Counted from the stretch's first letter, positions 11,957 to 24,990 are shown. The stretch is DNA of 64,000 nucleotides from Mytilus edulis (GCF_963676685.1 NC_092348.1:30107386-30171385); one strand, 5' to 3'. The notes: generated by a model not told the origin, from the letters alone. Program-made: numbers and translations.

Positions 11957-14900
11957 GTAGTTCTTCTTCACCACACCCATCCACTACTGCACTATATTAC
12001 ATGTAGTATAAGTAAATCTGGTACTATTGCATGTAGTAGGCACTTCGACACTAGATAGCTACTGAGCAAGACTGAATGACGGATGTGACTAAGTTATACT
12101 CAGGAACATATATGTAACACTCCCAAACGTGTCCGATTCCCCCAAACTTGTCTATTCTCCTCAAACGTGTCCATAATATTCAATATTCCCCAAACGTGTC
12201 CTATTTCAGAACCCCCAAACGTGTCCGATACTATTGCTATTCGCCCAAACGTGTCCACTTTTAAACGCCAGAACGTCTCGCATCTTTTAGCGCTAATACA
12301 TGTCCTAAACGCGACATCAATAACGTTCACAGCAATTCTATGATGGGGGACACAGTTGATAAAGTGGTATTTTATTAGCATTAACTTGTTCAATGCCGGT
12401 TGTTAATGATTATCATTACTGAAAATTTTATATGTAACATATGCATTAACTTTTGACTTAATTTGCTTATTGTCCAGTTGCAAGTATTTCATGCTCATTT
12501 AAAGCGAACATACAAATAATTTTAGTACAGTTGAATTAATCGTTTACTATGTAAATTATTTTATACTAATAAACTCCGATGATGCCTTTTATATTAATCA
12601 GAATATTGCACGGTGGGCTTTCAGTCGAATTGACCTCCCATCTTTTTTTTAACAGTTCTAATTTTTAATAAATTTTAGGTTACGAGCATCACTAAAGACA
12701 CAGAAACAAGAGAACTAACGTCCAGTGCGAAATGTTTCATTCGTTATTTGAACGATATTATATTACCGATATATACTGTAGATAGGTTATATATTTAAAA
12801 TTGGGCATTAATTTTTACGGTTATTTGGGATGACCACTAGTTTGGATTTTAATCTAAAGAAAAATAAATGCGAGTAAAGACCGATTTGTTGATGACTTCA
12901 GTAAGAAACTACTTCAATGTATGTTATGTAATATAGAGGCCGTTTCAAATAAAAGTTTCAGAAATTTAAAAAAATGTTGCCTTTAAAATAAGTAATTTAT
13001 TTTGATCTTTTAATGAAATAGTAAAAGATCGTAAAATGAGTATACAATGATAATAATAAAAAAAAAAAACACAAATAACCTACGTTTTTATAATATGAAC
13101 ACGAGTGATAGTTCCAGTAAAATAAAAAGCTTGGTATGGACACGTTTGGGGGATTGGACACGATTGGGGGTTTATTAAAAAATAGACACGTTTGAGCGTT
13201 TATACAAATGACACGCTTTGGCGCCCTTTGACAACTAGACATGTTTTTGCAGTTCGGTGACGTCGATGTGGACATGTTTTGGGGAATCGGACACGTTTGG
13301 GGGGAAGGACACATTTATGAGTGTTACATATATATTAACCCAGCTATACTACAGTGTTATATGTTACGGTCGTCTCAACACCAGATAAGGGCCAGACTAT
13401 AATTTTTTATAAACAATTATGACTCCTTGACAGTGTATTTCCTCCCTAAGCTGTGGAACTGTAGCTCTTAGGTCCTTTTTTTTAAATATTTTTTGACAAA
13501 TAACGGTCTATAGATAATATGGTCCACAAAATTAAAAGAAATATAATAAGGACCATAAGACATGTACATGTAAGAAATACAGTTTCGCAGCTACTCCTCC
13601 CTTTGTAAATGAAAATCTAAATCTAAGATTCCTTTGCAGACAGATTTCATGATTATTGACCAGATGAGTATAATACAAGGCAGGCATCTAACAAAAATAA
13701 GAAATGTATCCTTTAATATCTGGAGAGCTGTCCCATTGACATTCATACCAAATATTCTTATCTATATTATTTAATATGAGGCAGGTTTTACCTGTGAATG
13801 GGGACGAAGTCTGTATAAATTATTTTTATGCCCCACCTACGATAGTAGAGGGGCATTATGTTTTCTGGTCTGTCCGTTCGTCCGTCCGTCCGTCCGTTCG
13901 TCCATCCGTCTGTCTGTCTGTCTGTCCGTCCGTTCGTCTGTCTGTCCCGCTCCAGGTTAAAGTTTTTGGTCAAGGTAGTTTTTGATGAAGTTGAAGTCCA
14001 ATCGACTTCAAACTTAGTACACATGTTCCCTATGATATGATCTTTCTAATTCTAATGCCAAATTAGAGTTTTTACCCCAATTTCACGGTCCACTGAACAT
14101 GGAAAATGATAGTGCGAGTGGGGCATTCGTGTACTGAGGACACATTCTTGTTTTAATTCAAACATATTTATAAAAGAAACGGAAATATTGTTACGTTTAC
14201 GATTTTGGTTCTGTTGTTAGGGTTTTAGTTGTGACTTTATTTAAGTTATGACGTCATATTCATCAGGTAACGTTTTTTTCATATCAAACAATTATTAAAA
14301 ATGAATTGGTATTGAGTGCCAATCCTATATTTTACTAGACATGCTAGACTAGACTGATAAATATATATTTTATTCAAACTCTCATCCAAACAAAACCGTA
14401 AAAGGAAGTAAATTTCTGCGTAAATGCGGGGATTTAAAAAAGTCTGAAAAAAAAGTTAACGATTTTGAGTTCATTTAGAAATGTTTAGTATATTGAAAAA
14501 TCCGGGAAATTTTCCCGATTTTTTTTTCCTACCGTAATAGGGGACTTTTCCCCCATGTTAATCTTATAAGCTTTACAGTTATCTATAAATATGTGCCATA
14601 GTTTTTGTTTTAGCATAAGAGAATAATTGATTTTAATTTAGAATTTTTTGTTATGAGTGACAGACAATTTCTGGATTGTTATGCTTTTTCAGTGGTTTTA
14701 TTTGTTTTATTTATGAAATACAAATATGTATTTTATTGGTGCAAACATTAAATTTACAAATTACAATTATTTAGGCAAAGGCCATATCTCATTACATTAC
14801 ATGTATATAACAAAGATTACAACATATTAACTGTAATAATATGGTATACATGGTATAATTAAGAAGATAAAATCTCATTTCTATAATCCAGACATTTATA

Positions 14901-17900
14901 AAATTGAGAATGGAAATGGGGAATGTGTCAAAGAAACAAAAACCTGACTATAGAACAGATGACAGTCATTGGAGAATGATAGCAAAATACACAAACATTA
15001 ATGTATAATTGTATATGATACATTTGTATTTAAACTTGTGGTATTTATATTTCTCTAATATACAACATAATGCTATATCCATGAAAATTTTCATCTATCA
15101 GTCTGTTAAGGGCTATTAATTTTTTTTTTGCAAGTTAAATTTTTATTTATAGTAGAATTTTAAAATATAAATAATCTGATGATTTATTTTTCAGTCAGAG
15201 AGTGATGATGCATTGAAACGAAGAATTAAAGTTGATCCTAAAGTTTACAAAGAATATCATTGTCCACGGAATGATTGCCTTTATAACATAAACTCAGAGA
15301 GGCATTTTACAAATATGGCTGGATTAAAGCAGGTATTAAATGAAATTCAAATATATATATAATCTGTCTCAAACACTGATCAATACATTGTAAGATCAAA
15401 GTTAAGGTCTTTTAAATCAATAAAGTACTAAGTGTACTAACATGAACAGATTATGTAAGTACAAAATGTAATACTGTGGATTTATAATAATCAAGGGATA
15501 CTAAGTGTTTTAGTTATTGCCCTTGGACTGGTATAGTATGTGTAACACAATTGAACTCAGTTCTTTTATTAGCTTATCTTGCTTCGTGGGAAATACTGTC
15601 ATGCTGAAGACATAGGAAAAAATATAATGCAAAAATTCTTAATTCTAAAATTGAAAATTATTCACATTGAAGATTTTAAGAAGACAATATGTCATTTATG
15701 TCTGTTATAAATGTATAAAATTGAGAAAGGAATATATATAATTCTGCCTTATATAGATACATTTTGTACATACACTTTTGATTAGGGTTGATTTGTATAC
15801 TGTTAATTCATTATTATTTGTGGGTTCAGCTAAACCACACAACAAAATGTTAAACAAGTTACAAATTTTATTTTTGGTTGTATTTAGACTTCGACAAAAC
15901 CACAAAATCAGATATGCCCAAAAATGCATAATCTCCACAATCCACAAAAATTGGGACTCTAAAAAAATGAATCCACAGTGAATGATATGAATTGACAATA
16001 AGTGATTGTGAATTTTCCATGTCAAGAATTTTTTCTGTAGATGTAGATGTTTCCAAATATTCCTAAATCATTATTAAGTTTATACATTTTATTCTCAACT
16101 TTTGATTTATTTATAGCTTAGTAAATGTATATGATGTGAACTCTTGTCCATCATTTGGGGTTATGTGTAGACTATTTATATTTGTTTTTTTGATACTAGG
16201 TGGTTGTTTTATATCATACATTTGCACATTCTTTAATTTTATTGACAGCATTTTCTGAAAGTTCATGCAGAGAAAAAGTTTAAATGCAGTAAATGTGACT
16301 ATGGCTTTGGTATGGAGAAAGACAGGAAAAGACACGAGAGCCATTGTGGAATGAAATTTACATGTACTTCATGTCAGTGTACATATGTATCTGTTGAGGC
16401 ACTCCGAACACATTGCAATAGAACACAACATCAAATACCTGAAATGTATACTAAAAGGTAATGATTCAGGACTGAGGAGGCGTAGATCTTCCTTTTTATT
16501 GGAAGATATGTAGATAATGTCCAAAAAAATTTCACCATCGCTACACCATTTTTGTACACTTGTTGATATTTCTTCACTTCTTATTATGCCTCTCCTTACA
16601 TTCATACCCTGGGAGGGATTAGATTTCAAAATATGATGTATTCATGTTACATTTTCAACCTTTTCATTGTTATTCTTACAATACTTATGGACATCTTTGG
16701 CATTTTTATCCGACCGCAAAAAATAAAAACATTTTGGTTGTATATTGGTATCACGTCATCAGCGTCAGCTTCGTCCAAAGACGGATTGTTTCGGGATAAT
16801 AACTTTTGAATAAATATAAAGGAATCAATAAAATTTTAACACAATGTTTATAACCACAAAAGGAAGCTTGGGATTTATTTTGGGGGTTATGGTGCCAAAG
16901 GTTTAGGAATTAGGGGCCCAAAAGGGGCCAAAAACAGCATTTATTTAGTTTCAGGACAACAAGTTGTGTACTAGTATTTCAATTGTTCTGAAATTGTACC
17001 ACAATGTTTTATGCCATAAATAGAAGGTTGGGATTCATTTTCAGGGGTTAGTTGGTGAACAGTCTAGGAATTAAAGGCCAAAAAGGGACTAAAAACAAGC
17101 ATTTTTCTAGTTTCAAGACAAGAACTTGTGTGTAACTTTATGGATCTCTCTGACATTGTATCACAAGTTTCCATATATATTACAGGGAAGGCTGGGATTT
17201 AGTTTGAGGTTAATTTTTCCAAATATGTAGGAATAAGGGGCCAAAAAGGGCCAAAAAGAAGCATTTTTATAGTTTACAGACAATAACCTGTGTTTAAGTG
17301 TATGGATCTCTAATTTTTTTTTACAAGAAGGTTCAATACCACTAAAGGAAGGTTGAGATTTACTTCGGGGGTTATGGTCTCAATAGTTTAGGAATTAGGG
17401 GCCAAAAAGGGGGCCCAAAATAATTAATAACTTATGGTTAAGTGAATGAATCTCTCTGAAATTGAACCACAAGTTTCCATACCATGAAGGGATGGTTAGT
17501 ATAGACTTTAGGGTTTATGGCTCAAAATGTTTCGGAATTAGGGGCAAAAAAGGGGAAAAACTTGTAATTTCTGGTCAATGGACAATTTAGACAATTTAAA
17601 AGCAGTGTAAGGGAGGTAATTTAAAACATTTAACATACAAGGGTATGTTTGGATTTACCTCCCTTACACTACTTTTATATTATTTTTTAAAGAAATGTCA
17701 GGTTTTGGAATAATTGCAAAAAAATGGGTGGTGGCAATTGTTTTCAATTTTTTTTGTTTATTTCTCAAATTCCAAATTTTTGAAAAGTTTTAAAAAAGAA
17801 GAAATCTTTAATTGCACAATATTGCGCAATAGATTTGTAAGATCTTGACATTTTTTTGGTGTCAGAAACTCATATTATGTTAAAAATTTGATCGCAATCC

Positions 17901-20900
17901 AAATTCAGAGCTGTATCAAGCTTGAATGTTGTGTCCATACTTGCCCCAACTGTTCAGGGTTCGACTTCTGCAATTGTATAATGCTTCACCCTGCGGAGCA
18001 CCTGGTTGTTATTTGTAGATATTTTTTTGATATATTTGATAGTTTCCATTTTTGATTCACGACTTAAGTAGCCTTTAAATGATTTAGAGCTTGACATAAT
18101 GTATAGGGCATGTCCATTGTTGGACTGAATCTTGACCCATTGGTGTTGTTTGATTATTTGTGTTTTTGTGTGACTGACATTTAGACAGATCTACCACATA
18201 TCCTCTTTATCATATTAGGTAAGATAACATTTACAAAAAGTTTACTTGACCCTATTCATTTGAAATAAAAGCAGTGGTTGGCTCTTAGAAATTAGTTGCC
18301 CAACATCTTCTTATGCCTTTTTTTTCTCAGTAGTACAAATCAAAAGCTTTCTTAAAATCTTGTGTCAGGCTTTATCATGCTTAGGTGAGCATGCTTTACT
18401 GTGTGATGTGTTATCAGATTTATCACTCCTCTAATTCTTCTTTTAGGAACACTTATATATTCTGACACATATATAATGGCCATGTACTGCTGAATATTTC
18501 ATCTGAAACTTAACAATTATAGCGCAAATGTAAAACTGTTCTGAAATTAGGGGAGATTTTATTCATGGATCTAAGACGATTTTGTATGCTAAACTTTATG
18601 CTTAAAGATGTATTATGTTACATAATAACTATTTAGCCAAATAAGTATAATATTAATTATATAAAAGTCTGATCCCTATGATTTTGTTCAAGGGAGGGGA
18701 TTTTTACTTCCTTAAAATGATACAAATATTTCATATTAGATAGTATCTGTAATGTTATGAATAAGAAAGAGTTGCCCTATACATGTATTAAAATCGAATT
18801 GACTGTTTTGTTCAAAGTACTTATCTTAAACATTGCAATATTGACTTGAAGGAAAAATTTTGTTCATACTTATTTTCATCCATTTTAATTTTATAGGGAA
18901 AAAGTGGACAAAAAGAAAGCAAAAGATAAGAACAATAATAAAACCACTTCTACCAATTGTTTAAAAGATGGAATCTCACATCAAAGTAACATGAGAATAC
19001 CTGTAATATTGTTGCCAGTGCCTGTTACTATGATGAATCAGATGACCAATCAAAATAAATCAACACCAACACAGGCAAATGTCCAAGAAAATATCAGTAC
19101 AGATAAATCTCAAGCATCGACAGGGCATTTATTAGACCATGATTACCTTCCAAACTCCAGTTTAGACTCAAATAAACAAAATCAAACAATGAAAGATACT
19201 GAAAGTCAAAGTTTGAACATTATTAACAATGTAGGCAAATATAATTTAGTTCCTATGTTAAGTTCTGCAATGCAAACCGTTTCAGAACCACGGAAAGAGA
19301 TAGCGATAAAAAGTAAGGATACAACAACGAATATAGCACAAACTCAGACATTAGGTACCTGTATATTGACACAGGCCATGACAAGTGCAAATATTCCAGT
19401 TGAAAGCTCATCTGTTGGTACACAAATTACACCAAAAGAGAAATGTGCAGAAACACAAACAGGAAAGACTCCAAAATCTAAAAGAGGAAACACATCTCAT
19501 AAAAGTTCTTCTCCTAAGGAGCGAATAAATAGTCGGAAGAAATTATACGATAAATCTGCATCAGATTTTTCAACACAAAAGACTTCTAAAACTAAGGGAA
19601 GACAATCTAAGAAAGAATCTCTTGTAAATCCAACTAGTAGCACCAACATTTCAGACAATATCCAATTTTCAAATACTGGACTTTCATCAAGTGAATATAT
19701 ATCATATAATCCCAGTAACACAGCTTGTTCGTCAGTTCAGACATTAAACCAGAATGATATGGTATCAACTGGTTCACAGTTTTCTGATGTTCAAGGTAAC
19801 CAGGTTGAGATTTCTTATTCTTCCCAAAATGGAGAAAGAATTTCAATGTCTACATCAATTAGTGATTTTGATTTTATGCAGACAATTGGTGTACAGACGT
19901 ATTCTAGTGATTTCCAAGACTTTTTGCTGGCCCAAAATGATTCTGCTTGTCATATGGATATTGGGACAAGTTCTATAGGTATCAATACTGAAAAGTCGCA
20001 AGTAAATAAATGTGTTGGTAATGACCCTTCTTTTTCCATTGATTCACATGTACAAACCGTAGATTTTGACTTCTTAGCAAATTCACCGGATCCTCCACCA
20101 TCTACAGAAGCTATACATACTCAAACACAGACCGTTGACCTTGATCTTGAATCTATCGAATCTCTTGTTTCAAGTATACAAACACAAACTTTTGATTCAG
20201 ATGAATCATCAACTAATGTGCACACTCAGACGAAGAATAGTTTATCTGTTGATACCCAGACATTTTCTAATACTTTAGACAGCCATACATTTTTGTCGTC
20301 CAGTATGGAAACTCAGACCACGAATAGTTTATCTGTTGATACCCAGACATTTTCTGAATCGTTAAATAGTAATACATTTTTGTCGTCCAGTATGGAAACT
20401 CAGACCACGAACAGTTTGTCTGTTGATACACAGACATTATCTGAAGCATTAGACAGTAATACATACTTTTCTTCCTGTATGGAAACTCAGACCACAAATA
20501 GTTTATCTGTCAATACCCAGACATTAACTGAAACGTTAGACTGTAATACATTTGTGTCATCCAGTATGGAAACCCAGACTTATGATGAATTTATTGAACT
20601 TTTATCGTCAGGCACACAAACACTTGACTATGGATTCTTTCAAGATGCACCTTTATCTCTGATTGACATTGAAACTCAAACAGGAATAGACAGAAATCCT
20701 CCATTAAGTTTTGGGACACAAACTTCAGTCGTTCAAAAAGAAACTGAATCTAAAGGTACAAATATAGCGTTCGATTTTGAAATAAATAAAGGTTCTCGTT
20801 TCTGTCATGATAGTTCAACAAGCATGGAAGGTGATGGAAACACTGATAATGGAAATAATAATTATCAAAGTGAGCAAATGGAATTTCTTGTTTCTGAGGT

Positions 20901-21258
20901 TCTTGAAATGATACCTGTTGCTTCAGATAGATCACATATAGACTCCCGATCTTCAGCAATCCAAGTGGATAGTGTAGATATTTATACTCAAGGCAAGTCT
21001 GGAATAAATCTTGAAAATATGGACAATCATACTCAAACAAATTTAGATTTCAACAGTAACACTGATAGTCATACCCAGACAGCGTTAGGACTAGATACTA
21101 GTAATATTGAAACCCAAACACAAAGTTTGCAGGAGTTGACTAGTTCTGAAACTCAAACTGTTCTTCAGAGAGGAGGTGTTAACATTGATTTAACAGATTC
21201 ACATACTCAAACAACTTGGAAAGAACTGAATGAATTACTAGCAGAACTAGATCGTTGA
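11801..21258 (+). CDS. ATMIN: ATMIN/ASCIZ homologue, C2H2 zinc-finger transcription factor (4 exons)
   Basis: Spliced CDS: 11801-11956, 15195-15332, 16249-16457 and 18897-21258, all introns GT-AG with phases 0, 0, 2; predicted length 954 residues (human ATMIN is about 820). Four C2H2 fingers lie near residues 25-48, 75-104, 111-130 and 137-159; the second is split by the exon 2/3 junction. The rest is a low-complexity Ser/Thr/Asp-rich region with about 22 TQT motifs between roughly residues 316 and 940, the known binding site of dynein light chain LC8 (DYNLL). In the family, the factor activates the LC8 gene and LC8 binding to the TQT sites damps that activity, giving feedback. Finger arrangement plus TQT array makes the assignment strong. 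The start is the first ATG before finger 1; no TATA box was evident upstream. A promoter or non-coding 5' exon was not identified. Confidence 0.9.
12113..13328. mobile_element. TIR element with arrays of CAAACGTGTCC near both ends (ATMIN intron 1)
   Basis: Terminal inverted repeat TGTAACACTC / GAGTGTTACA, flanked by TATA on both sides (12109-12112, 13329-13332). The left 140 bases hold about six copies of CAAACGTGTCC or close variants; the right 190 bases hold about eight in reverse orientation. Multiple subterminal motifs in mirror orientation are typical transposase-binding sites. The interior is AT-rich with no transposase. Superfamily not determined. Confidence 0.75.
13825..14155 (+). repeat. 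Dispersed repeat, GGGGCATTATG family, copy 1 (ATMIN intron 1)
   Basis: Starts TGCCCCACCTACGATAGTAG, has a (CGTC/TGTC)n microsatellite at about 13868-13950, then about 200 bases shared with 27970-28292, ending GACACATTCTTGTT. ORFs of repeated Ser-Val-Arg-Pro here are microsatellite translations. Confidence 0.8.
15195..15332 (+). CDS. ATMIN: ATMIN exon 2 (first half of finger 2)
   Basis: Acceptor TTTTTCAG, donor GTATTA, phase 0 at both ends, 46 residues. The motif CPRNDC supplies the cysteine pair of finger 2; the matching histidines are the first codons of the next exon. The exon is too short to stand out as an ORF and is recognised by its splice sites and by completing the finger. Confidence 0.85.
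15796..15983. mobile_element. Old CCACAGT-ended MITE relic (ATMIN intron 2)
   Basis: Ends in AATGAATCCACAGTGAAT with a degraded inverse at the left (ACTGTTAATTCATTATTATT). It resembles the better-preserved element at 42681-42897. Confidence 0.4.
16249..16457 (+). CDS. ATMIN: ATMIN exon 3 (fingers 2-4)
   Basis: Acceptor ATTGACAG, donor GTAATG. It opens with the HFLKVH histidine pair of finger 2, then carries finger 3 (CSKC, His 127 and His 130 or Cys 131) and finger 4 (CTSC, His 153 and 159). It ends in phase 2, and the split AG|G codon restores the frame of exon 4. Confidence 0.88.
16703..18007 (+). repeat. Long dispersed repeat, GACCGCA family, copy 2 (subfamily B, ATMIN intron 3)
   Basis: Starts TTTTTATCCGACCGCA and ends CCCTGCGGAGCACCTGGTT. 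The interior has diverged repeats around TTAGGAATTAGGGGCCAAAA and a hairpin at 17600-17672 shared with the copy at 23463. Confidence 0.75.
18897..21258 (+). CDS. ATMIN: ATMIN exon 4 (TQT/LC8-binding domain)
   Basis: Acceptor TTTTATAG; open for 786 codons to TGA at 21256. The start is lysine-rich (VDKKKAKDK), followed by Ser/Thr/Asn/Gln-rich sequence expected to be disordered. About 22 exact TQT tripeptides, usually preceded by E, D, H or G, plus several VQT variants, are spread over the C-terminal two thirds. Four consecutive 29-residue repeats sit at 20236-20583. No GTG start is needed: the frame enters from exon 3. Confidence 0.9.
20236..20583 (+). repeat. Four in-frame 87-bp repeats in ATMIN exon 4
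   Basis: Each 29-residue unit begins NSLSV(D/N)TQT and ends METQT plus one residue, so every unit adds two LC8-type motifs. Copies differ by a few residues (for example Phe/Leu after TQT, Asp/Asn before it). This looks like expansion of the LC8-binding array by local tandem duplication with the reading frame preserved. Confidence 0.9.
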
Positions 21259-21511
21259 ATGTGTATTGAAAAATTATTGTGGGGTATTTCTAAGTGGTAA
21301 TGCAACTGCACAAGTTTAAAATTATCATTATCTGTGGGTTTGGGTTTGTTTTTTTGTTTTTTGCTATTAAGCTTATATGTTAATATTTATATTTATTTGC
21401 ATTCATACTCTTAGATGACCAGTTATAACTTCAACTTATTGATAAACAAACAAGGCAAAAAAGTTCAATCTCTTCTGGCAAATAATAATACTGCTGAAGT
21501 CAAATATAGTT

Positions 21512-21517
21512 ATTAAA
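21512..21517 (+). terminator. Possible poly(A) signal for ATMIN (ATTAAA)
   Basis: ATTAAA lies about 255 bases after the ATMIN stop codon. AATAAA-like strings are common by chance in DNA this AT-rich, so this is only a candidate. Confidence 0.2.
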
Positions 21518-21587
21518 TTGAAATCTATAATTAGAGGTGATATTCAAGTTATTAAAAAATCACTATAAAAATTGTTTTCATTTTTTT

Positions 21588-22437
21588 CGAGCCTTCAACT
21601 TTAGTCAAAAAAGCAAGACATAGCGATCCTACATTCTGTCGTCGGCAGCGTCGTTGGCAGAAGCGTCCACAAATATTCACTCTGTGGTTAAAGTTTTGAA
21701 ATTTTAATAACTTTCTTCAACTTTCCTGGATTTCTACCAACTTTGGACAGAAGCTTATTTATGATTATAAGATATTATCCAGAAGTAAATTTTGTAAAAA
21801 AAAATCCATTTTTTCCATTTTTTAGTTATAAATGGACTCAGTTTTTCTGTCAGGAAACATAACATTCACTCTGGTTAAAGTTTTTAAAATTTGAATAACT
21901 TTCTCAAACTATCCTGAATTTTTACCAAACTTGGACAGAAGCTTGTTTATATCATTAATTAGTATCCAGAAGTAAATTATTTAAAAAAAAAAATCATATT
22001 TTCCGTGTTTTACTTTTAAATGGACTTAGTTTTTCTGCCAGGAAACATTACATTCACTCTGTGGTTAAAGTTTTTAAAATTTTAATAACTTTCTTAAACT
22101 ATCCTGGATTTGTACCAAACTTGGACAGAAGCTTGTTTATGATCAAAAGCTATTTATCCAGAAGGAAATTTTGTTAAAATTTTGTTCTTGTTTTTCTGTA
22201 TTTTACTTATAAATTGACTTAGTTTTTCTTCAAATTTACATTACATAAAGTCTGCAGTTAAAGTTTTTAAAACATTTATTAGATTCATAAACTGTCCTGG
22301 ATTTTTACCAAACTTGGACAGAAGCTTCTTTTAATCAAAAGATAGTATAGAGAGGAATACTTTATTTATTTTTTTCCTCGTTTTTGTTGAGTCTGCTATT
22401 AACAGAAAAAGTAGGCGAGACACTGGGTTCTGCGAAA
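21588..22437 (+). repeat. Dispersed repeat with about 190-bp internal tandem units (x4)
   Basis: Opens TCGAGCCTTCAACTTTAG, ends near AGGCGAGACACTGGG. Units share TTGGACAGAAGCTT at about 21742, 21931, 22121 and 22314. The head resembles the repeat at 54321, so both belong to one loose family. Confidence 0.75.
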
Positions 22438-23462
22438 CCCTTACAAATTTTTAATAGGTTTTAAAGGAAAAATCTGGTCATTAATTTGTTGAAGTAAGGC
22501 ACAAGGCAGCTGCCAACAGTTTCTGTACAATAATTTATTTTCACTTTTACTGATCAGTAGTTATTGTCCTTGCATTGATTGATACATGTATTTATGATAT
22601 TGGTAAACTACATTTTATGTTGTGTCTTCTGTGCAATAATTTAAGAATAATTCAACGAATGCTTTTATGATTTCAGTATGTTGTTAGTGGTTTTTAAATG
22701 GAGGTCAAGTTCTATATTGCCAATTTTTACTTTCATTGTTCAGGAGTTATGGTCATTGATAGATTGGAAAATGCATTTTATGCCATTTCCCTGCAACCAC
22801 TTATGAAAAATTCAACCAATTGTTTTCAAATTTTATGCTGTTACTGATAACAAAATGGAGATCAACTTAAAATTGATATTTTTCCCTTTTTCTGTCCTTG
22901 GTAGATTGGAAAATAGGCACAGAATATATATAGCATCCAAAAGCAGGTCGACCAAGCCTGAAAGTGGCTTCAAAACACAAAAAACCTGGTTTGCTGTTAA
23001 ATAGGCAGCTCATTTCTTGTAGCTTAAAATACTCTTGATTATTGTTTCAATATAAAATTATGTGTGCCATAACAGTACCAATTAAAAAAGCACTATACTT
23101 CATCAATGAATGTAAAATTATCTTACATAAACATAAACAGATAAACTAAGGGGATGTCATGTGACTTGATAACAGAATTGATTTAAAACAAGAATAAAAC
23201 TATACTTTAGGCTTGTCCATCAGCAACAGTCTTTTGAAGTAAAAAAAAGGGGGAAATGTATCATAGTTGTCTACAAGACTCGCTCTGACTACTTTACATA
23301 TATATCTTCCAAATCCTAAAATGCACATAAAATACCTTCTCAATGTCACTGTCGGTCCTCAATAATGAAATATTGAACTTCCTTAAAGAATAGGGTTCAT
23401 TGTTGAAGGCCTCATGTTGCTTTATAATTATTTTCTTTTTATATGACTGGAAAAAAATTTGC
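22438..23462. other. Intergenic DNA
   Basis: AT-rich; no coding or repeat signal that I can support. Confidence 0.5.
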
Positions 23463-24530
23463 TGTCGTATATATAGGTATCAGGTTGTTGTCATTGTCGT
23501 CCAAAGACAGATGGTTTCCGGATGATAACTTTAGTATAAGTAACTAAAAATCTATAAAATTTTATCATAAGGTTTATTACCACATAAGGTAGGTTGGGAT
23601 TGTTTTTGGGGGTTATGGTCCCAATAGTTTAGGAATTAGGGTCCAAAAAAGGGGCCCAAATAAACATTTATGTAGATTCCAGACAATAACTTGTGTATGA
23701 ATCTCTGAAATAATACCACAAATTTCAATAATACAAAGGGATGGTTAGGATTTTTGGGGGTTATGGCTCAAACCATTTAGGAAGTAGGGGCAGACAAAAA
23801 GGTGGAAAACAAGGGTGTTTTTAGTTAAAGGACAATTTAGACAATTTAAAAGCAGTGTAAGGGAGGTAATCCAATCTCATTTAAAGAAAAATGTTGTGTG
23901 TGTTTGATTACCTCCCTTACACTGCTTGTAAATTATGTATTATAATAAGAAATGATGCTTGTCTTGAGATGATTAGCTGTCAATTTATTACTATTAATTA
24001 ATATTAATTTTAGCCATGACTGAGTATGTCATTTTATATTATAAGACTTTCAAGATGTATTTAAATGACTAATTTTGGTTGCAAACTCCTTTCGAAATTT
24101 ATATTTGATATTCTGATCATATCTAGAGGGAATTAAGATTATTTTTTGGAATAAGGGAAAGGGGGAGGTGAAAAATTGGGGGGGATACGAATTGGGGGGG
24201 AGGGACAATTTTTCTCATATCAGATTTCAGAAATGAAAAAGAAAATTTCTTCAAATATTTTACTTGTGGGTTAAAAATTTAAAAAAAAAAATGGAGGTGG
24301 GGGCTCAATTCACAACAGCCTAGCGTATTGCACAAAAGCGAAAAATTGAATATAAATTCAAATCATATAATCAATTTGAAGTTCTTTGACTACAGTTATT
24401 GTGTCAGAAACCTATTATGTGTCCTTTCATTACAATCCAAATTCAGACCTGTATCAAGTGTGAGAATATTGTTTCCATTTTGGCCCCAACTCTTCAGGGT
24501 TGGACATCTGCGGTCATATCCAGATGCGCT
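23463..24530 (+). repeat. Long dispersed repeat, GACCGCA family, copy 3 (subfamily B)
   Basis: Shares the interior blocks, the 23850-23930 hairpin and the tail (CCCCAACTCTTCAGGGTTGGAC ... GCGGTCATATC) with other copies; the extreme 3' end is degraded. Across 24050-24090 it also gives the empty-site sequence for an insertion in copy 4. Confidence 0.7.
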
Positions 24531-24863
24531 CATCGAAGCAATTTATTTCACATATTATGAGAACTTTCTCAGGATGCCAAACTCAAACTAAATTGAATGA
24601 AGAAGTTTAGCTAAAAATTGAAACCAGTAAATTCCAAAATGCTAGTTGAAAAGTAGTTCACTTAGATGTTCATGCTTACCAAGACACGTCATAGTTGTAT
24701 ATGTTTCAATTTCTAAGTAAATGTTGTCCTCTAAATTAATAGCCCTCTAAAATACCTTCAATTATAGATGATTTACTCTTCAATGAACCATCACCGGTAT
24801 ACTTTTTTTTTTAAATAAATATTAAGTGACCATTAGTCAGTGTTAATAAATGAAATCAAAGCA

Positions 24864-24990
24864 AGTCGTTTCGGCCATACTTTGTAAAGTCATTTTGGCC
24901 ATACTTTTTTAAAGTCATTTCGGCCATACTTTGTAAAGTCATTTCGGCCATACTTTGTAAAGTCGTTTCCGCCATACTTTGGAAGTCGTA
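24864..24990. repeat. 24-bp tandem repeat, 5 copies
   Basis: Units of GTCATTTCGGCCATACTTTG plus TAAA, slightly diverged. Confidence 0.9.

Noticed and set aside
12997-13314. 105-codon reverse ORF rich in Pro, Cys and Ser
   Set aside because: Its repeats are translations of the CAAACGTGTCC motif array at the right end of a TIR element.
13776-14040. ORFs with Ser-Val-Arg-Pro repeats on both strands
   Set aside because: Translations of the CGTC/TGTC microsatellite inside a dispersed repeat.
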